Shown here one piece after another: positions 9,049 to 18,388 of a stretch of 62,463 bases of DNA. Made by a program: the position numbers and the translations under genes. Source of the DNA: Mesorhizobium tamadayense (GTDB taxonomy: Bacteria > Pseudomonadota > Alphaproteobacteria > Rhizobiales > Rhizobiaceae); NCBI RefSeq assembly GCF_003863365.1, contig NZ_RQXT01000019.1, positions 50,001-112,463 on the forward strand, in the 5' to 3' direction. The notes under the pieces are model-generated. The model had not been told where the DNA came from, made no database searches, and saw only the letters and a list, made by a program, of their open reading frames with translations. How positions within the stretch are numbered: position 1 is the first letter of the stretch; every line of letters begins with the position of its first letter.

Positions 9049-11564
9049 GCGAGGCCGCGCAAAACGTTCGGGCGGACTTTACGCTGCGCCGGCCGCTCAT
9101 GGCCGGGCAGCCAATCGTCTATTGGCGGCTCGGGTCTATCGCCGAGCAGCGCTATGATGTGGCCGATCAGCCCATGAAGGGGGAGATGGACCCCTTCTTC
9201 TTCCTGACCAAGCACAAGAATTTCATTCCGCATGAATATCCGTGCCGCACGCAATTCGCAGCGGAACGTCGTGGCAAGCGGCCTCTGGTCAGCTCCGAAT
9301 TCAACGTCGAGCGCGTCTGGCTGCCCTTCGCCTCGCCGCGCATCGATCTGTCGGGCTTCTGGTTCCGGCCGACGGTGCTTGGAACCTGGGCCGAGACCAC
9401 GATCGAGGCGGCCTCGACTGGCGAGGCGCTGTTGCGGCTGCGCACATGCGGCGGCGCCATACTCTTTGCCAATGGTGAGGAAGCCGGCTGGATGGCACCC
9501 TACGGCCGCAATCTGGAAAGTGCCGAGCATTTCAAGATAGCGCTGAGGGTCGGCCGCAACGACATTCGCATATGGTTCGACGATCTCGCAGAGCGTGACG
9601 CCCGCTACTATTTCCAGCTCGACTATCTGTCGGGTCCGGCTGCTTTGGTCGCACTGCCGATCGAGGTGGAGGGCGACGCCGCCGGTGCGATGGAGGCGGC
9701 TCTCGACGACATGCATTTCGAGCGGCCCGCCTATGACGGCGGCGAAGTGGCATTGATCACCAGCGTGGCCCTGCCACGCGACGCGCAAGTCGAGGTCGAG
9801 ATCGAGGGCGATTTCATGTCGATAGAGGCGCCGGTGCGCTTAGCTTTCGATCTGCCCAAAGGCCAGACGCGTCTGCCGATTGCCGAAACAGAGCAACTGC
9901 CCGCCGACTTTCGTCACTTCAAGGTGACGTTGACGGTTGGCGACTACAGCGCATCCCGCGTGTTCGGCGTCGAGATCTGCCACGCGCGCCGTCAGGGGGA
10001 CGCCAAGGAGGCGCTTGCCGCGCGCATTGATGAGGCGCTCAGCGAAATCGCCGGCCACGCCGAAGCCGACACGGTGCGGGCGCTGGCGCGCCTGGCGATC
10101 GGGCAGGCGGGCGCCGAGACCGACGCCATGATATCGGGCGCGCTGCCGGCGATCGAGGACTGTCACGATTGCGCCGACTTCATCCTGGTGCCGATGCTGT
10201 GGTGCCGCAAAGTCTATGGCGAAGGTCTCGACGCAGGTGTGCGTGCGCGCGTCGACAACGCGATCCTCGGCTATCGCTACTGGATGGACGAGCCCGGCAA
10301 CGATGTGCAGTGGTATTTCTCCGAGAACCACGCGCTGCTCTTTCATACCGCCGCCTACATTGCCGGCGGGCTTTTGCCAGAAGCGCGCTTCGTGCGGTCG
10401 GGCCGCCTCGGCCGCGAGCAGTCGGCGGTGGGCGCAGCGCGGGTGCGGGCTTGGCTCGACCATTTCGAGGCATGGGAGATGGCCGAGTTCAATTCGGCGC
10501 CCTACTTCCCGATCGACCTCAAGGGCCTGTGCGCGCTCTATGCCTTGGCTCCGGACAAGGACATCGCCGAACGTGCCGGAAACGCGGTCATCCGCCTGCT
10601 GGAAATCGTCGCACGCTCGGCCCATCACGGCATCCTCACCGGCGCGCAAGGGCGCTCCTATGAGCATACGCTGCGTGCCGCGCGCTCGCTCGAACTGTCG
10701 GGCATCTGTCGCATGATGTGGGGCAAGGGCAATTACGGGATGCGCTTCCATGCGCTGCCGCAGCTCGCGCTCTGCCTGCGCGACCACGGCTTGAGCGTTC
10801 CGGTCGAACTGGCGGCGATTGCCTCGCTCGCCGACGATACGGCGTGGGAATGGACCTTCGCACAAGGACAGGACCGCTTCGCGCGGCTCTATCACCACAA
10901 GACGCGTGACCATGCGATGGGCAGCGCGGCCGGTTATCGCTGGAACCAGTGGGGTTATCAGGAGACCGTCATTCACGCCCGGCTCGGCAGGAATCCGGAC
11001 GCGCAGATCTGGATCAATCATCCGGGCGAAGTGCTGCAATCGGGATATGGCAGACCGTCCTACTGGGGCGGTTCCGGCACCTTGCCGCGGGTTCACCAAT
11101 ACCGCGACCTCGCCGTCGTCAGCTTCTCCTGTTCGGACGAGCAGCCAGACTTCACACACGCCTGGTTCCCGGCAGGTGCCTTCGATGCCGTGCAGGTGGA
11201 TGGCCATCGGGCGTTCGCACAATCGGGCGACGCCTTCGCAATGCTGAAAACGGATGTACCGCTCAATGAGGTCAAGGGTGGTCCAACGGCCGGCAACGAG
11301 TTGCGGGCGGCGGGACGCAGGACCACTTGGATCGTCCGCCTCGGCGACCGGGACGCCGATCTGCCGACGCTCGACGCCTGGGCAGCCGCCATTGCGGACC
11401 TGTCGGTGCGGTCAGGCCAGGACGGCGAGCTGATCGTCGAGGATCCGGAGTACGGCACTGTGCGCTTCCTCGCCGACGCGAGGGTCGTGGCTGAGGGTCG
11501 GACGCTCGATCCGGCCAACTGGACCGTGCGCGGCGAGGCGACACGCATGAAACGCCGAGAATAG
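9045..11564 (+). CDS. Large uncharacterised protein, possible polysaccharide lyase or hydrolase
   Basis: An 839-residue protein I do not recognise. Residues 1-310 are beta-rich and look like carbohydrate-binding or jelly-roll domains. Residues ~330-640 are helical and may be an (alpha/alpha) toroid; they include NDVQWYFSENHALLFHTAA near 424, an Asn/His arrangement reminiscent of toroid lyases and hydrolases. The end is again beta-rich. No signal peptide is visible, so it is probably cytoplasmic. Its start overlaps the kduI stop by four bases and the solute-binding protein gene follows, so it is in the uronate operon. A role in cleaving the imported oligosaccharide is inference from context. 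Confidence 0.8.
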   Translation: MSEAAQNVRADFTLRRPLMAGQPIVYWRLGSIAEQRYDVADQPMKGEMDPFFFLTKHKNFIPHEYPCRTQFAAERRGKRPLVSSEFNVERVWLPFASPRIDLSGFWFRPTVLGTWAETTIEAASTGEALLRLRTCGGAILFANGEEAGWMAPYGRNLESAEHFKIALRVGRNDIRIWFDDLAERDARYYFQLDYLSGPAALVALPIEVEGDAAGAMEAALDDMHFERPAYDGGEVALITSVALPRDAQVEVEIEGDFMSIEAPVRLAFDLPKGQTRLPIAETEQLPADFRHFKVTLTVGDYSASRVFGVEICHARRQGDAKEALAARIDEALSEIAGHAEADTVRALARLAIGQAGAETDAMISGALPAIEDCHDCADFILVPMLWCRKVYGEGLDAGVRARVDNAILGYRYWMDEPGNDVQWYFSENHALLFHTAAYIAGGLLPEARFVRSGRLGREQSAVGAARVRAWLDHFEAWEMAEFNSAPYFPIDLKGLCALYALAPDKDIAERAGNAVIRLLEIVARSAHHGILTGAQGRSYEHTLRAARSLELSGICRMMWGKGNYGMRFHALPQLALCLRDHGLSVPVELAAIASLADDTAWEWTFAQGQDRFARLYHHKTRDHAMGSAAGYRWNQWGYQETVIHARLGRNPDAQIWINHPGEVLQSGYGRPSYWGGSGTLPRVHQYRDLAVVSFSCSDEQPDFTHAWFPAGAFDAVQVDGHRAFAQSGDAFAMLKTDVPLNEVKGGPTAGNELRAAGRRTTWIVRLGDRDADLPTLDAWAAAIADLSVRSGQDGELIVEDPEYGTVRFLADARVVAEGRTLDPANWTVRGEATRMKRRE

Positions 11565-11651
11565 GGAGGAATCGGCTGCGGCCCTCAAGAGGAGAGGGCG
11601 GGGCGGCCTGAACGGTCGGGGCGCGGCCCCGGATAAAGGAGGAGACGAAGC

Positions 11652-12920
11652 ATGACCAAGACCCGCACTTTGCTGGCCGCGCTATCGGTCAGCCTGCTCG
11701 CATCGACCAGCGCGTTTGCCGGCGACGTGCGCATCATGTGGTACTCGGACGGTGTCGAAGGCGATGTCATCCAGGACCTTCTGAACCGCTTCATGAAGGA
11801 CAATCCCGACATCCACGTCACGCTCGACAACGTCGCTTACAAGGTGATTCAGGAGCAACTGCCCATCCAGCTCGAGGCCGGCCAGGGGCCGGACATCGCC
11901 CGCGTCACCAACATCAAGGAACTCGCCCAGCACTGGCTCGATCTCAGGCCGCTGGTGGCCGACCCGAAATACTGGGACGACAATTTCGGCGACACGCTGG
12001 ACTGGATGCGCCCAGACGGCTCCAAGGCCATCACCGGTTTCATGACCCAGCTCACGCTCACCGGCGGTTTCGCCAACAAGACGCTGTTCGAACAGGCCGG
12101 CGTGGCGCTGCCCGGCGAGAAGGCAACCTGGGACGACTGGATCAACGCCGCCGCCGAGGTGGCGAAGAGCCAACAGCTTCCGGCGGCGTTTGCCATCGAC
12201 CGCTCCGGCCACCGCATTTCCGGTGCGAATGTTTCCTATGGCGCCAACTATATCGGACCCGATGGCAAGCCCGCGAAAGTAGACGACGGCACCAAGGCGT
12301 TTGTCGGCAAGCTCGTCGACTGGACCGCCAAGGGCCTGATGCTGAAGGATACCTGGGTTTCTGCGGCGGGCTCGACCTACCGCGCGGCCGCCGACGATTT
12401 CATCAACGCCCAGCTCCCGTTCTATTATTCGGGGAGCTGGCAGGTCGCCAATCTGTCGACCAAGATCGGCGATAGCTTCGACTGGGTGGCAACCGGCTCG
12501 CCCTGCGGCACGGCCGGCTGTTCGGGCGTCAAGGGCGGCGCGGCACTGGTCGCCATCAGATACACCAAGAACCCCAAGGACGTCGCCAAGGTCATGGATT
12601 ACCTAGCGCGCGAGGACATCGTGAAAGAGTTCAGCGAGCGCACGCTGTTCCTGCCGGCGCACAAGGGCGTCATCGCGAAAGGTGGACTGAAGTGGGGCTC
12701 GGCCGACAAGAATGTCGGTCCGGCGCTCGACAAGTTCGTTAAGGCGGCGGGTGAAACCCTGCCGGCCGCCGACGCGCTGCCGCCGTGGAAATGGGCCAAC
12801 GCCTACTTCGCCGCGCTGGTGACCCGCGTCAGCCAAGTGATGGCCGGCGAGCTCACTCTCGACGATGCCTGGGGCAAAATCGACCAGGATATCGCCGACA
12901 AGGTTGCCGAGGCCAAGTGA
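11652..12920 (+). CDS. ABC transporter sugar-binding protein (family 1)
   Basis: A 422-residue periplasmic binding protein of the MalE/UgpB type. The signal peptide covers about residues 1-23 and ends ASTSAFA before GDVRIMWY. The mature part has the two-lobe pattern, with GQGPDIARVTNIKELAQHWL near residue 78. AAAGGAGGAGA precedes the ATG. It would capture the oligosaccharide handled by the upstream GH105 and KduI enzymes and deliver it to the permeases that follow. The final AAGTGA contains the permease's GTG start. Confidence 0.93.
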   Translation: MTKTRTLLAALSVSLLASTSAFAGDVRIMWYSDGVEGDVIQDLLNRFMKDNPDIHVTLDNVAYKVIQEQLPIQLEAGQGPDIARVTNIKELAQHWLDLRPLVADPKYWDDNFGDTLDWMRPDGSKAITGFMTQLTLTGGFANKTLFEQAGVALPGEKATWDDWINAAAEVAKSQQLPAAFAIDRSGHRISGANVSYGANYIGPDGKPAKVDDGTKAFVGKLVDWTAKGLMLKDTWVSAAGSTYRAAADDFINAQLPFYYSGSWQVANLSTKIGDSFDWVATGSPCGTAGCSGVKGGAALVAIRYTKNPKDVAKVMDYLAREDIVKEFSERTLFLPAHKGVIAKGGLKWGSADKNVGPALDKFVKAAGETLPAADALPPWKWANAYFAALVTRVSQVMAGELTLDDAWGKIDQDIADKVAEAK

Positions 12921-13939
12921 GCGCCGCCGCGACGCTGAAGGCATTGACTGGCGCCGCTCTCGCGGCGCCGGTCGTCTGGCTGGCGTCGATCGTCAACGTG
13001 CCGCTCAAGTGGTGGCAGCGCGTGACGGGAACCGGCGGCATGGCCGCCTTCTTCCTTGCCCCGAACATGGCGATCTTCGGCATCTTCGTGGTGGTGCCGC
13101 TGGTCATCAATTTCTTCTATTCGGCCACGTCAGGAACGGCCTATTTCCTACAGGACCGCAGCTATGTGGGGCTGGAGCAATATCAGCGCCTGCTCGATTG
13201 CGGCAGCTATCTGGATACCGCCACCTGCCGCGAGGATCTTTTCTGGAAGGCCGTGCACAACACGGGCCTGTTCGTCGTCGTGCAGGTCGCGCTGATGACG
13301 ATCGTGTCGATGATAACGGCGCTGATCCTCAATCGCGAGATGGTCGGGCGCAGCTTCTGGCGCGCGGTGTTCTTCTTTCCAGTGCTGCTGTCGCCTGTCG
13401 TAACCGGCCTGATCTGGCGCTGGATCCTGCAACGCCAGGGCCTGCTCAACCTCATCGTCCATGATCTGGGAGGCGAGCCATACAACTGGCTGACCGACCG
13501 GTTCTGGGCCTTTACCGCCGCCGTCAGCGTCTCGGTCTGGGCACATATGGGCTTCTACACGCTCATCCTGCTTGCCGGATTGCAGGCGATCCCGCGCGAC
13601 CTCTACGAGGCGGCCGAGATGGATGGCACCAGGCCGGCGCGGGTGTTCTGGCGCATCACGCTGCCGCTGTTAATGCCGAACCTGCTTGTCGTCATCGTGC
13701 TGGCGCTGATCCGCGCCGTGCAGATCTTCGACGAAGTCTATGTGCTGACGGGCGGTGGCCCGGGAACCTCGACCCTCTATCTCACGCAGTACATCTACGA
13801 GATCGGCTTCGCCTCGCTGCTGCGCAATCCGGGACTGGCTTCGGCGGCTTCCATCCTGATGGGACTGGTGCTGGTCGTGCTCACCCTGCTTCAGCTGCAG
13901 GTCGGGCGCCGGGGCGAACGGAAGGGGGCGCGCGAATGA
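12917..13939 (+). CDS. Sugar ABC transporter permease (MalF-like)
   Basis: A 340-residue inner-membrane permease with six or more hydrophobic segments. The EAA loop (EAAEMDGTRPARVFWRITLP near residue 232) contacts the ATPase. I start it at the GTG overlapping the binding-protein stop (GTGA), since the frame upstream of it lies inside that gene. An N-terminal hydrophobic segment precedes the conserved core that begins near GGMAAFFLAPNMAIFG. Confidence 0.9.
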   Translation: MSAAATLKALTGAALAAPVVWLASIVNVPLKWWQRVTGTGGMAAFFLAPNMAIFGIFVVVPLVINFFYSATSGTAYFLQDRSYVGLEQYQRLLDCGSYLDTATCREDLFWKAVHNTGLFVVVQVALMTIVSMITALILNREMVGRSFWRAVFFFPVLLSPVVTGLIWRWILQRQGLLNLIVHDLGGEPYNWLTDRFWAFTAAVSVSVWAHMGFYTLILLAGLQAIPRDLYEAAEMDGTRPARVFWRITLPLLMPNLLVVIVLALIRAVQIFDEVYVLTGGGPGTSTLYLTQYIYEIGFASLLRNPGLASAASILMGLVLVVLTLLQLQVGRRGERKGARE

Positions 13940-14988
13940 GCGGCGTCATGACGTTCCTGACCCGCCGGCGCGGCGGCCGTTTCTGGCACTGGACGGATAT
14001 CGTCAGCTGGCTGTGGCTCGCCGGCGGTCTCGTCATCATGTTCGGCCCGGCCGTCTGGCTGGTGGGCTCCTCGTTCAAGACACCGGCGCAACTTGCCGAG
14101 TTCCCGCCGACCATCCTGCCCTATGTCAGCCAGCAGGCGACGGTAGAAGGTCACGACAAACCGCTCACTCTCTACAGTGTGAAGCTGCCGGACGGTTCGA
14201 CCAAAGTGCTGGCCGAGTTGCGCCGTATCGGCATCGTGGCGCAGATGGTGGACCCGAAGGCGCCGGACGATATCGTGAAGGTCAACATCGCGAACCGTGA
14301 ACCGGTGCGCGAAATCGGCTTCGCGACGGAGAACTACACCGAGCCCTTCGTCCATTTCGAGTTCCTGCGCTATCTGCGCAATTCGGTTTTCGTGACGGCA
14401 ATGGCGACGCTGATCACGCTGCTGACCAATTCGATGGCTGCCTTCGCCTTGTCGAAATACAGGTTTCGCGGCCGCGATCTCACCATGCTATTGATCGTCG
14501 GCACGCTGATGGTGCCGCTGTCGGTCATCCTGGTGCCGCTCTATTCGGTGGTGAGCGCTGCCGGCCTGCTCGATTCGCTGTGGGGTGTGATCTTGCCGAC
14601 GGTAGCGACGCCGACCGGCGTGTTCCTGCTGCGTCAATACATGCTGACCATCCCGGACGAGCTGCTCGATGCGGCGCGCATGGACAACGCCTCGGAATGG
14701 CAGATCTACTGGCGGATCGTGTTGCCGCTTGCCGCGCCGGCGCTCGCGGTGCTTGCGATCTTCTCGGTCGTCTGGCGCTGGAACGACTTCTTGTGGCCGC
14801 TGGTGGTGCTGTCGCGCAAGGAACTCTACACGCTCCAGGTCGGGCTCAACACCTATGCCGGTCAGCTCAACGTGCAGTGGCACTTCATCCTGGCGATGAC
14901 CGTGGTGACGATGATCCCCGTCGTCCTCGTCTTTGTCTTCCTGCAGCGATACATCACCTCCGGCATTGCCGGCACCGGGTTGAAGTGA
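13936..14988 (+). CDS. Sugar ABC transporter permease (MalG-like)
   Basis: A 350-residue inner-membrane permease. The EAA-type loop reads DAARMDNASEWQIYWRIVLP near residue 244. It has an unusually large loop of about 80 residues between the first two membrane segments (around residues 55-135), longer than in typical 275-280 residue MalG proteins. That loop may contact the binding protein. It overlaps the preceding permease by four bases (ATGA). Confidence 0.9.
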   Translation: MSGVMTFLTRRRGGRFWHWTDIVSWLWLAGGLVIMFGPAVWLVGSSFKTPAQLAEFPPTILPYVSQQATVEGHDKPLTLYSVKLPDGSTKVLAELRRIGIVAQMVDPKAPDDIVKVNIANREPVREIGFATENYTEPFVHFEFLRYLRNSVFVTAMATLITLLTNSMAAFALSKYRFRGRDLTMLLIVGTLMVPLSVILVPLYSVVSAAGLLDSLWGVILPTVATPTGVFLLRQYMLTIPDELLDAARMDNASEWQIYWRIVLPLAAPALAVLAIFSVVWRWNDFLWPLVVLSRKELYTLQVGLNTYAGQLNVQWHFILAMTVVTMIPVVLVFVFLQRYITSGIAGTGLK

Positions 14989-14995
14989 GGGCGCC

Positions 14996-16084
14996 ATGGG
15001 ACGGATAACCCTGACCAACATCGATCGCGCCTACGGCAAGATGAAGATCCTGCACGACATCAACCTCGACGTCGGCGACGGCGAGATGCTGGTTCTTGTC
15101 GGCCCTTCGGGTTGCGGCAAGTCCACCCTGCTGCGGCTGATTGCCGGGCTCGACCGGCCGACCGGCGGCAGGATCGAGATCGATGGCGCCGACGTCACTG
15201 ACGTCTCGGCCGCCCAGCGCGGATTGGCCATGGTGTTCCAGTCCTACGCGCTCTACCCGCATATGAGCGTGCGCCAGAACCTTGCCTTCGGTCTCGAGAA
15301 CGTTCGCATGCCGAAGACCGAGATTGACGCGCGCATCGCGGAAGCGGCGCGCATGCTAGAGATCGCTCCCTATCTCGACCGGCGGCCCGGGCAACTTTCA
15401 GGCGGCCAGAAGCAGCGCGTGGCGATCGGCCGTGCGGTGGTGCGCAATCCGACAGCCTTCCTGCTCGACGAACCACTATCCAATCTCGATGCTGAGCTAC
15501 GCATCTCGACGCGCGCCGAACTCGCGGCCCTGCACAAGCGCCTGGCGACAACGATGATCTATGTTACCCACGATCAGGTCGAGGCGATGACGCTGGCGGA
15601 TCGTATCGTCGTCATGCGGTCAGGGCGGATCGAGCAGGTCGGCCGGCCGCTGGATCTCTACAACGCACCGGCAAACCTGTTCGTCGCCGGCTTTATCGGT
15701 GCACCGCGCATGAACCTTCTGCCGGTCAAGGTGCGTTCCGCCAACGGCTCGCAAGTGCATGTCGAAGGTCCGGGCGGACTTTCAGCGGTGGTCTCGGCCG
15801 ACGGGACTGCGCTGAAGCCGGAAGACGACGCGACGCTTGGCATCCGGCCGCACGACATCGAACTCTCGGACGGCGGAAAGGGCGCGGTCAGCGCGAAGGT
15901 CACGCTGGCCGAAGCGCTAGGCCCGGAAACCGTCATCCACGCCACCATCGCCGGCGACAACAAGCTGGTCGCCGTGCTCAAGCGACAGGACGTCGAAGCG
16001 CAAGATGCGCCGATCAGCCTGACCCTGCCGTGGGAGCGGATGCATCTCTTCGATGCTGCCGGACTGCGCGTCGCTTCGCGTTAG
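14996..16084 (+). CDS. Sugar ABC transporter ATP-binding protein (MalK/UgpC-like)
   Basis: A 362-residue ATPase of the MalK branch. Walker A GPSGCGKST lies near residue 37, the signature LSGGQKQR near 134, and Walker B leading into DEPLSNLDA near 158. A C-terminal regulatory/TOBE region of about 120 residues includes LGIRPHDIEL. It energises the two permeases just upstream and is the last gene of the importer operon. Confidence 0.95.
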   Translation: MGRITLTNIDRAYGKMKILHDINLDVGDGEMLVLVGPSGCGKSTLLRLIAGLDRPTGGRIEIDGADVTDVSAAQRGLAMVFQSYALYPHMSVRQNLAFGLENVRMPKTEIDARIAEAARMLEIAPYLDRRPGQLSGGQKQRVAIGRAVVRNPTAFLLDEPLSNLDAELRISTRAELAALHKRLATTMIYVTHDQVEAMTLADRIVVMRSGRIEQVGRPLDLYNAPANLFVAGFIGAPRMNLLPVKVRSANGSQVHVEGPGGLSAVVSADGTALKPEDDATLGIRPHDIELSDGGKGAVSAKVTLAEALGPETVIHATIAGDNKLVAVLKRQDVEAQDAPISLTLPWERMHLFDAAGLRVASR

Positions 16085-16103
16085 CCGGCGGCGCCCAGGA
16101 TGG

Positions 16104-16250
16104 TCAGGCGAACCGGTTCGGCTCCTGCCGCAAGCAGCAGCCGGTCGCAATGAGTCCGGCCCCGTCCGCGAGTACAACCTCGCCAGAACGTGCATCGATG
16201 CTGGCGACGTTCGCATTGAGACCCAGGTCGATCTCGTTCTTTGAGCAAGA
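16104..16250 (-). pseudogene. Remnant of an FAD-dependent pyridine nucleotide-disulfide oxidoreductase
   Basis: The reverse strand encodes NEIDLGLNANVASIDARSGE followed by VVLADGAGLIATG. This matches the middle of ferredoxin/rubredoxin-NAD reductase type flavoproteins, where a strand ending in VxLxDG leads into YDxLLIATG. The expected tyrosine-containing stretch is missing and the frame stops soon after, with no FAD-binding start upstream. It looks like a decayed fragment in an otherwise gene-free spacer (16085-16458). The match is from memory of the family pattern. Confidence 0.45.
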
Positions 16251-16458
16251 GCTTCCCCGCGGAGCGGATTCCAATCCTCCGGTGCTTTGCCGGTATCCGA
16301 TCCGACCGCGATCAAACAATGGTTAGTTAGGTCCGCTTCCAAGTCGCCTTGCCCACCCGTCTTATTCTCGCAATCCGCAAGATAAATCGCCTCGTCGGTC
16401 AATATCTGGCGGGTTCGCTCTCAAATCGATAACTGAAGGACGACCGCAGATTTTCGCC

Positions 16459-17499
16459 TCAAGTGAGTCCATGCCGGACAAGATGGCGAACGACTGGTGA
16501 GAACATCTCATGGCCGATAAATGTTCCAGTATTCGCATGCTCGAAAAGTGGTTCGGCCACCGCCGCGTCCTCGACCACAGGGATGCCTGCCTGGCGCGCT
16601 TGAGCCATTATCTCGTCGGCCGCGCGGCCCTGGCCCTTGCCGACGACCGTCGGCACCGGCGTTTCGCCCTTGACGTAACGTAGCGCCACGGCCTGGTCGC
16701 CGGATAAGAAGACGATGACCGCATTTTTCACGCCTAGCTTCGCCGGTTGCATCACCGCCTCGCGCCGCTGCCGCTGCTGTTCATGGCGGATCAAGGGATC
16801 TCCCTCGAGATCCTTGTGCTCGCGCTTGTATTCGGTTGTCGTCATGCGCATGTCGCGGAGGAACAGCCAGCGTTGAACGGGAACATCGATCAGGCCGATG
16901 ACGACGAAGGCCAAGCCGGCGGCGATTCCGAGAGGCGTCAGCACTGCTCTGATCATCGGGGCCAGGCACGACGGACCGCAACCCGGCGCATCGAAAAGCG
17001 GCTGCAGCCATGTGATCAGCACGAACACGAAGAGGCATGCCAGCAGCACCAGTTTGATCACGCCTTTGGCGAACTCGATGACGTTGCGCAGTGACAGGAT
17101 CTTCTGGAGGCCCTTGGCCGGGTTTATGTAGTCGAACTGCGGCTTGAGCGGCTCGAACGAGAAGACCGGCCCGAACGTCCCCAGTATGCCGAAGGCGGCG
17201 GTGAGAACGACAACGATGCCGGCCAGCGGCAGCGTGGCAAGCATCAGCAGCGAGAACGAATGACGGATGGCGCGCAGGCTTACATCCCCGAATGAGCCGC
17301 TGGGCGCGGTTACGGTCTGCACGAGTTCCGATAGGTGCTTGAAGAGCGTCGGCCAGAAAAAATAGAGATACGCGAGCGCTGCGAAAAAAGTGAAGCCGGA
17401 GATGAGGTCGCGGCTCTGTGGAACTTTGCCTTTGCGGCGGGCGTCGCGAAGCTTCTTGTCGGAAGCCGGTAGTTTCTTTTCCTCAGCTTCTTCGGCCAT
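16459..17499 (-). CDS. sctU: Type III secretion export gate protein SctU (YscU/FlhB family)
   Basis: A 346-residue inner-membrane export-switch protein. The N-terminus (SDKKLRDARRKGKVPQSRDL) is the family's hallmark, four membrane segments follow to about residue 210, and then comes the cytoplasmic domain. In YscU and FlhB that domain is cut at Asn-Pro-Thr-His. Here the aligned position (residues 265-268, just before QAVALRY) reads LSGD, so the Asn-Pro scissile pair is absent. The rest of the domain is intact with no frameshift. The gene stands alone, facing away from the TPR lipoprotein gene at 17585 and apart from the other export-gate genes at 44-45.7 kb. Confidence 0.93.
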   Translation of the reverse strand: MAEEAEEKKLPASDKKLRDARRKGKVPQSRDLISGFTFFAALAYLYFFWPTLFKHLSELVQTVTAPSGSFGDVSLRAIRHSFSLLMLATLPLAGIVVVLTAAFGILGTFGPVFSFEPLKPQFDYINPAKGLQKILSLRNVIEFAKGVIKLVLLACLFVFVLITWLQPLFDAPGCGPSCLAPMIRAVLTPLGIAAGLAFVVIGLIDVPVQRWLFLRDMRMTTTEYKREHKDLEGDPLIRHEQQRQRREAVMQPAKLGVKNAVIVFLSGDQAVALRYVKGETPVPTVVGKGQGRAADEIMAQARQAGIPVVEDAAVAEPLFEHANTGTFIGHEMFSPVVRHLVRHGLT

Positions 17500-17584
17500 G
17501 TTGCAATCTTACCGCACTGTTGTGGTTCCAGTCTGTCGATGCTCTGTGTAAGGTGGGGGCGGGCTTGAATACGGAGAGGTGGAT

Positions 17585-18388
17585 ATGCGGTTGCATGTCG
17601 TATTCTTGCCAATCGCCGTCACGCTGGCGCTGTCCGGTTGCCAGACGAGCAAAACCAGCTCGATCAACGCGAAGGCCCAAGCCCCGTCCTCGCAGTCGGA
17701 TCGACTGATCAAGCTTGCCGACGATATCGATGCGCGCGGGGACAATGGTACCGCGATAGCGCTCTACCAGCGTGCGGCAGCGATGCCGGACGCCAAGGCG
17801 AGCGCGTTCGTCAAGGCGGGCGACGCCTATATGCGGGCGGGATACCCGGCCGATGCCGCTAAGGCCTATCAGGCCGCGCTCGCAAAAGCTCCCAACAACG
17901 GCGGGGCGATGCTCGGTCTTGGCTCGGCCATGATAGAAGCCGGCGATATCGATGCCGGCATGCGTGCGCTCACGCAGGCGGCGCCTTTGGTCAATAGCAG
18001 CGCCGCTTACAACCGATTGGGCGTAGCGCAGACATTTGCCGGCCAGACTGCCGAGGCGCAGGCGACCTTCGCCCAGGCGTTGAAACTTGCGCCTGGCGAT
18101 CTCGACGTCGAGACCAACATGGCGTTGGCGGCAGCCCTTGAGGACAATTCCGCCACGGCACTTCCGATGGTGCAGAAGATTGCCGCCGCACCCGGCGCGC
18201 AATTGCACCATAAGCGCAATGTTGTGATGGTCTATGGACTTCTTGGCCAGGCCGATCAGGTCAAGGCCTCGCCACCCATCGGTCTGACGACCAAGGAAGT
18301 GGCCACTTTGCTCGCGCGTGCCAGAACCATCCGGTCGAAGGGCAGCACGCAGGCCAAAGCCAAAGCGCTCGGCTCCATCCTCGGCTAA
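17585..18388 (+). CDS. TPR-repeat lipoprotein, TadD-like
   Basis: A 267-residue predicted lipoprotein. The signal peptide ends with lipobox LSGC near residue 18. Tandem TPR-like helices follow (AFVKAGDAYMRAGYPADAAK, NNGGAMLGLGSAMIEAGDID, AAYNRLGVAQTFAGQTAEAQ). TadD/PilF-type lipoproteins help secretins reach or assemble in the outer membrane. I prefer the ATG at 17585 over the GTG six bases earlier because GGAGAGG is better spaced. It is divergent from sctU, and a CpaC-type secretin and CpaD-like lipoprotein lie just downstream on the other strand, so a pilotin role for the T3SS secretin is a reasonable inference. Confidence 0.82.
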   Translation: MRLHVVFLPIAVTLALSGCQTSKTSSINAKAQAPSSQSDRLIKLADDIDARGDNGTAIALYQRAAAMPDAKASAFVKAGDAYMRAGYPADAAKAYQAALAKAPNNGGAMLGLGSAMIEAGDIDAGMRALTQAAPLVNSSAAYNRLGVAQTFAGQTAEAQATFAQALKLAPGDLDVETNMALAAALEDNSATALPMVQKIAAAPGAQLHHKRNVVMVYGLLGQADQVKASPPIGLTTKEVATLLARARTIRSKGSTQAKAKALGSILG

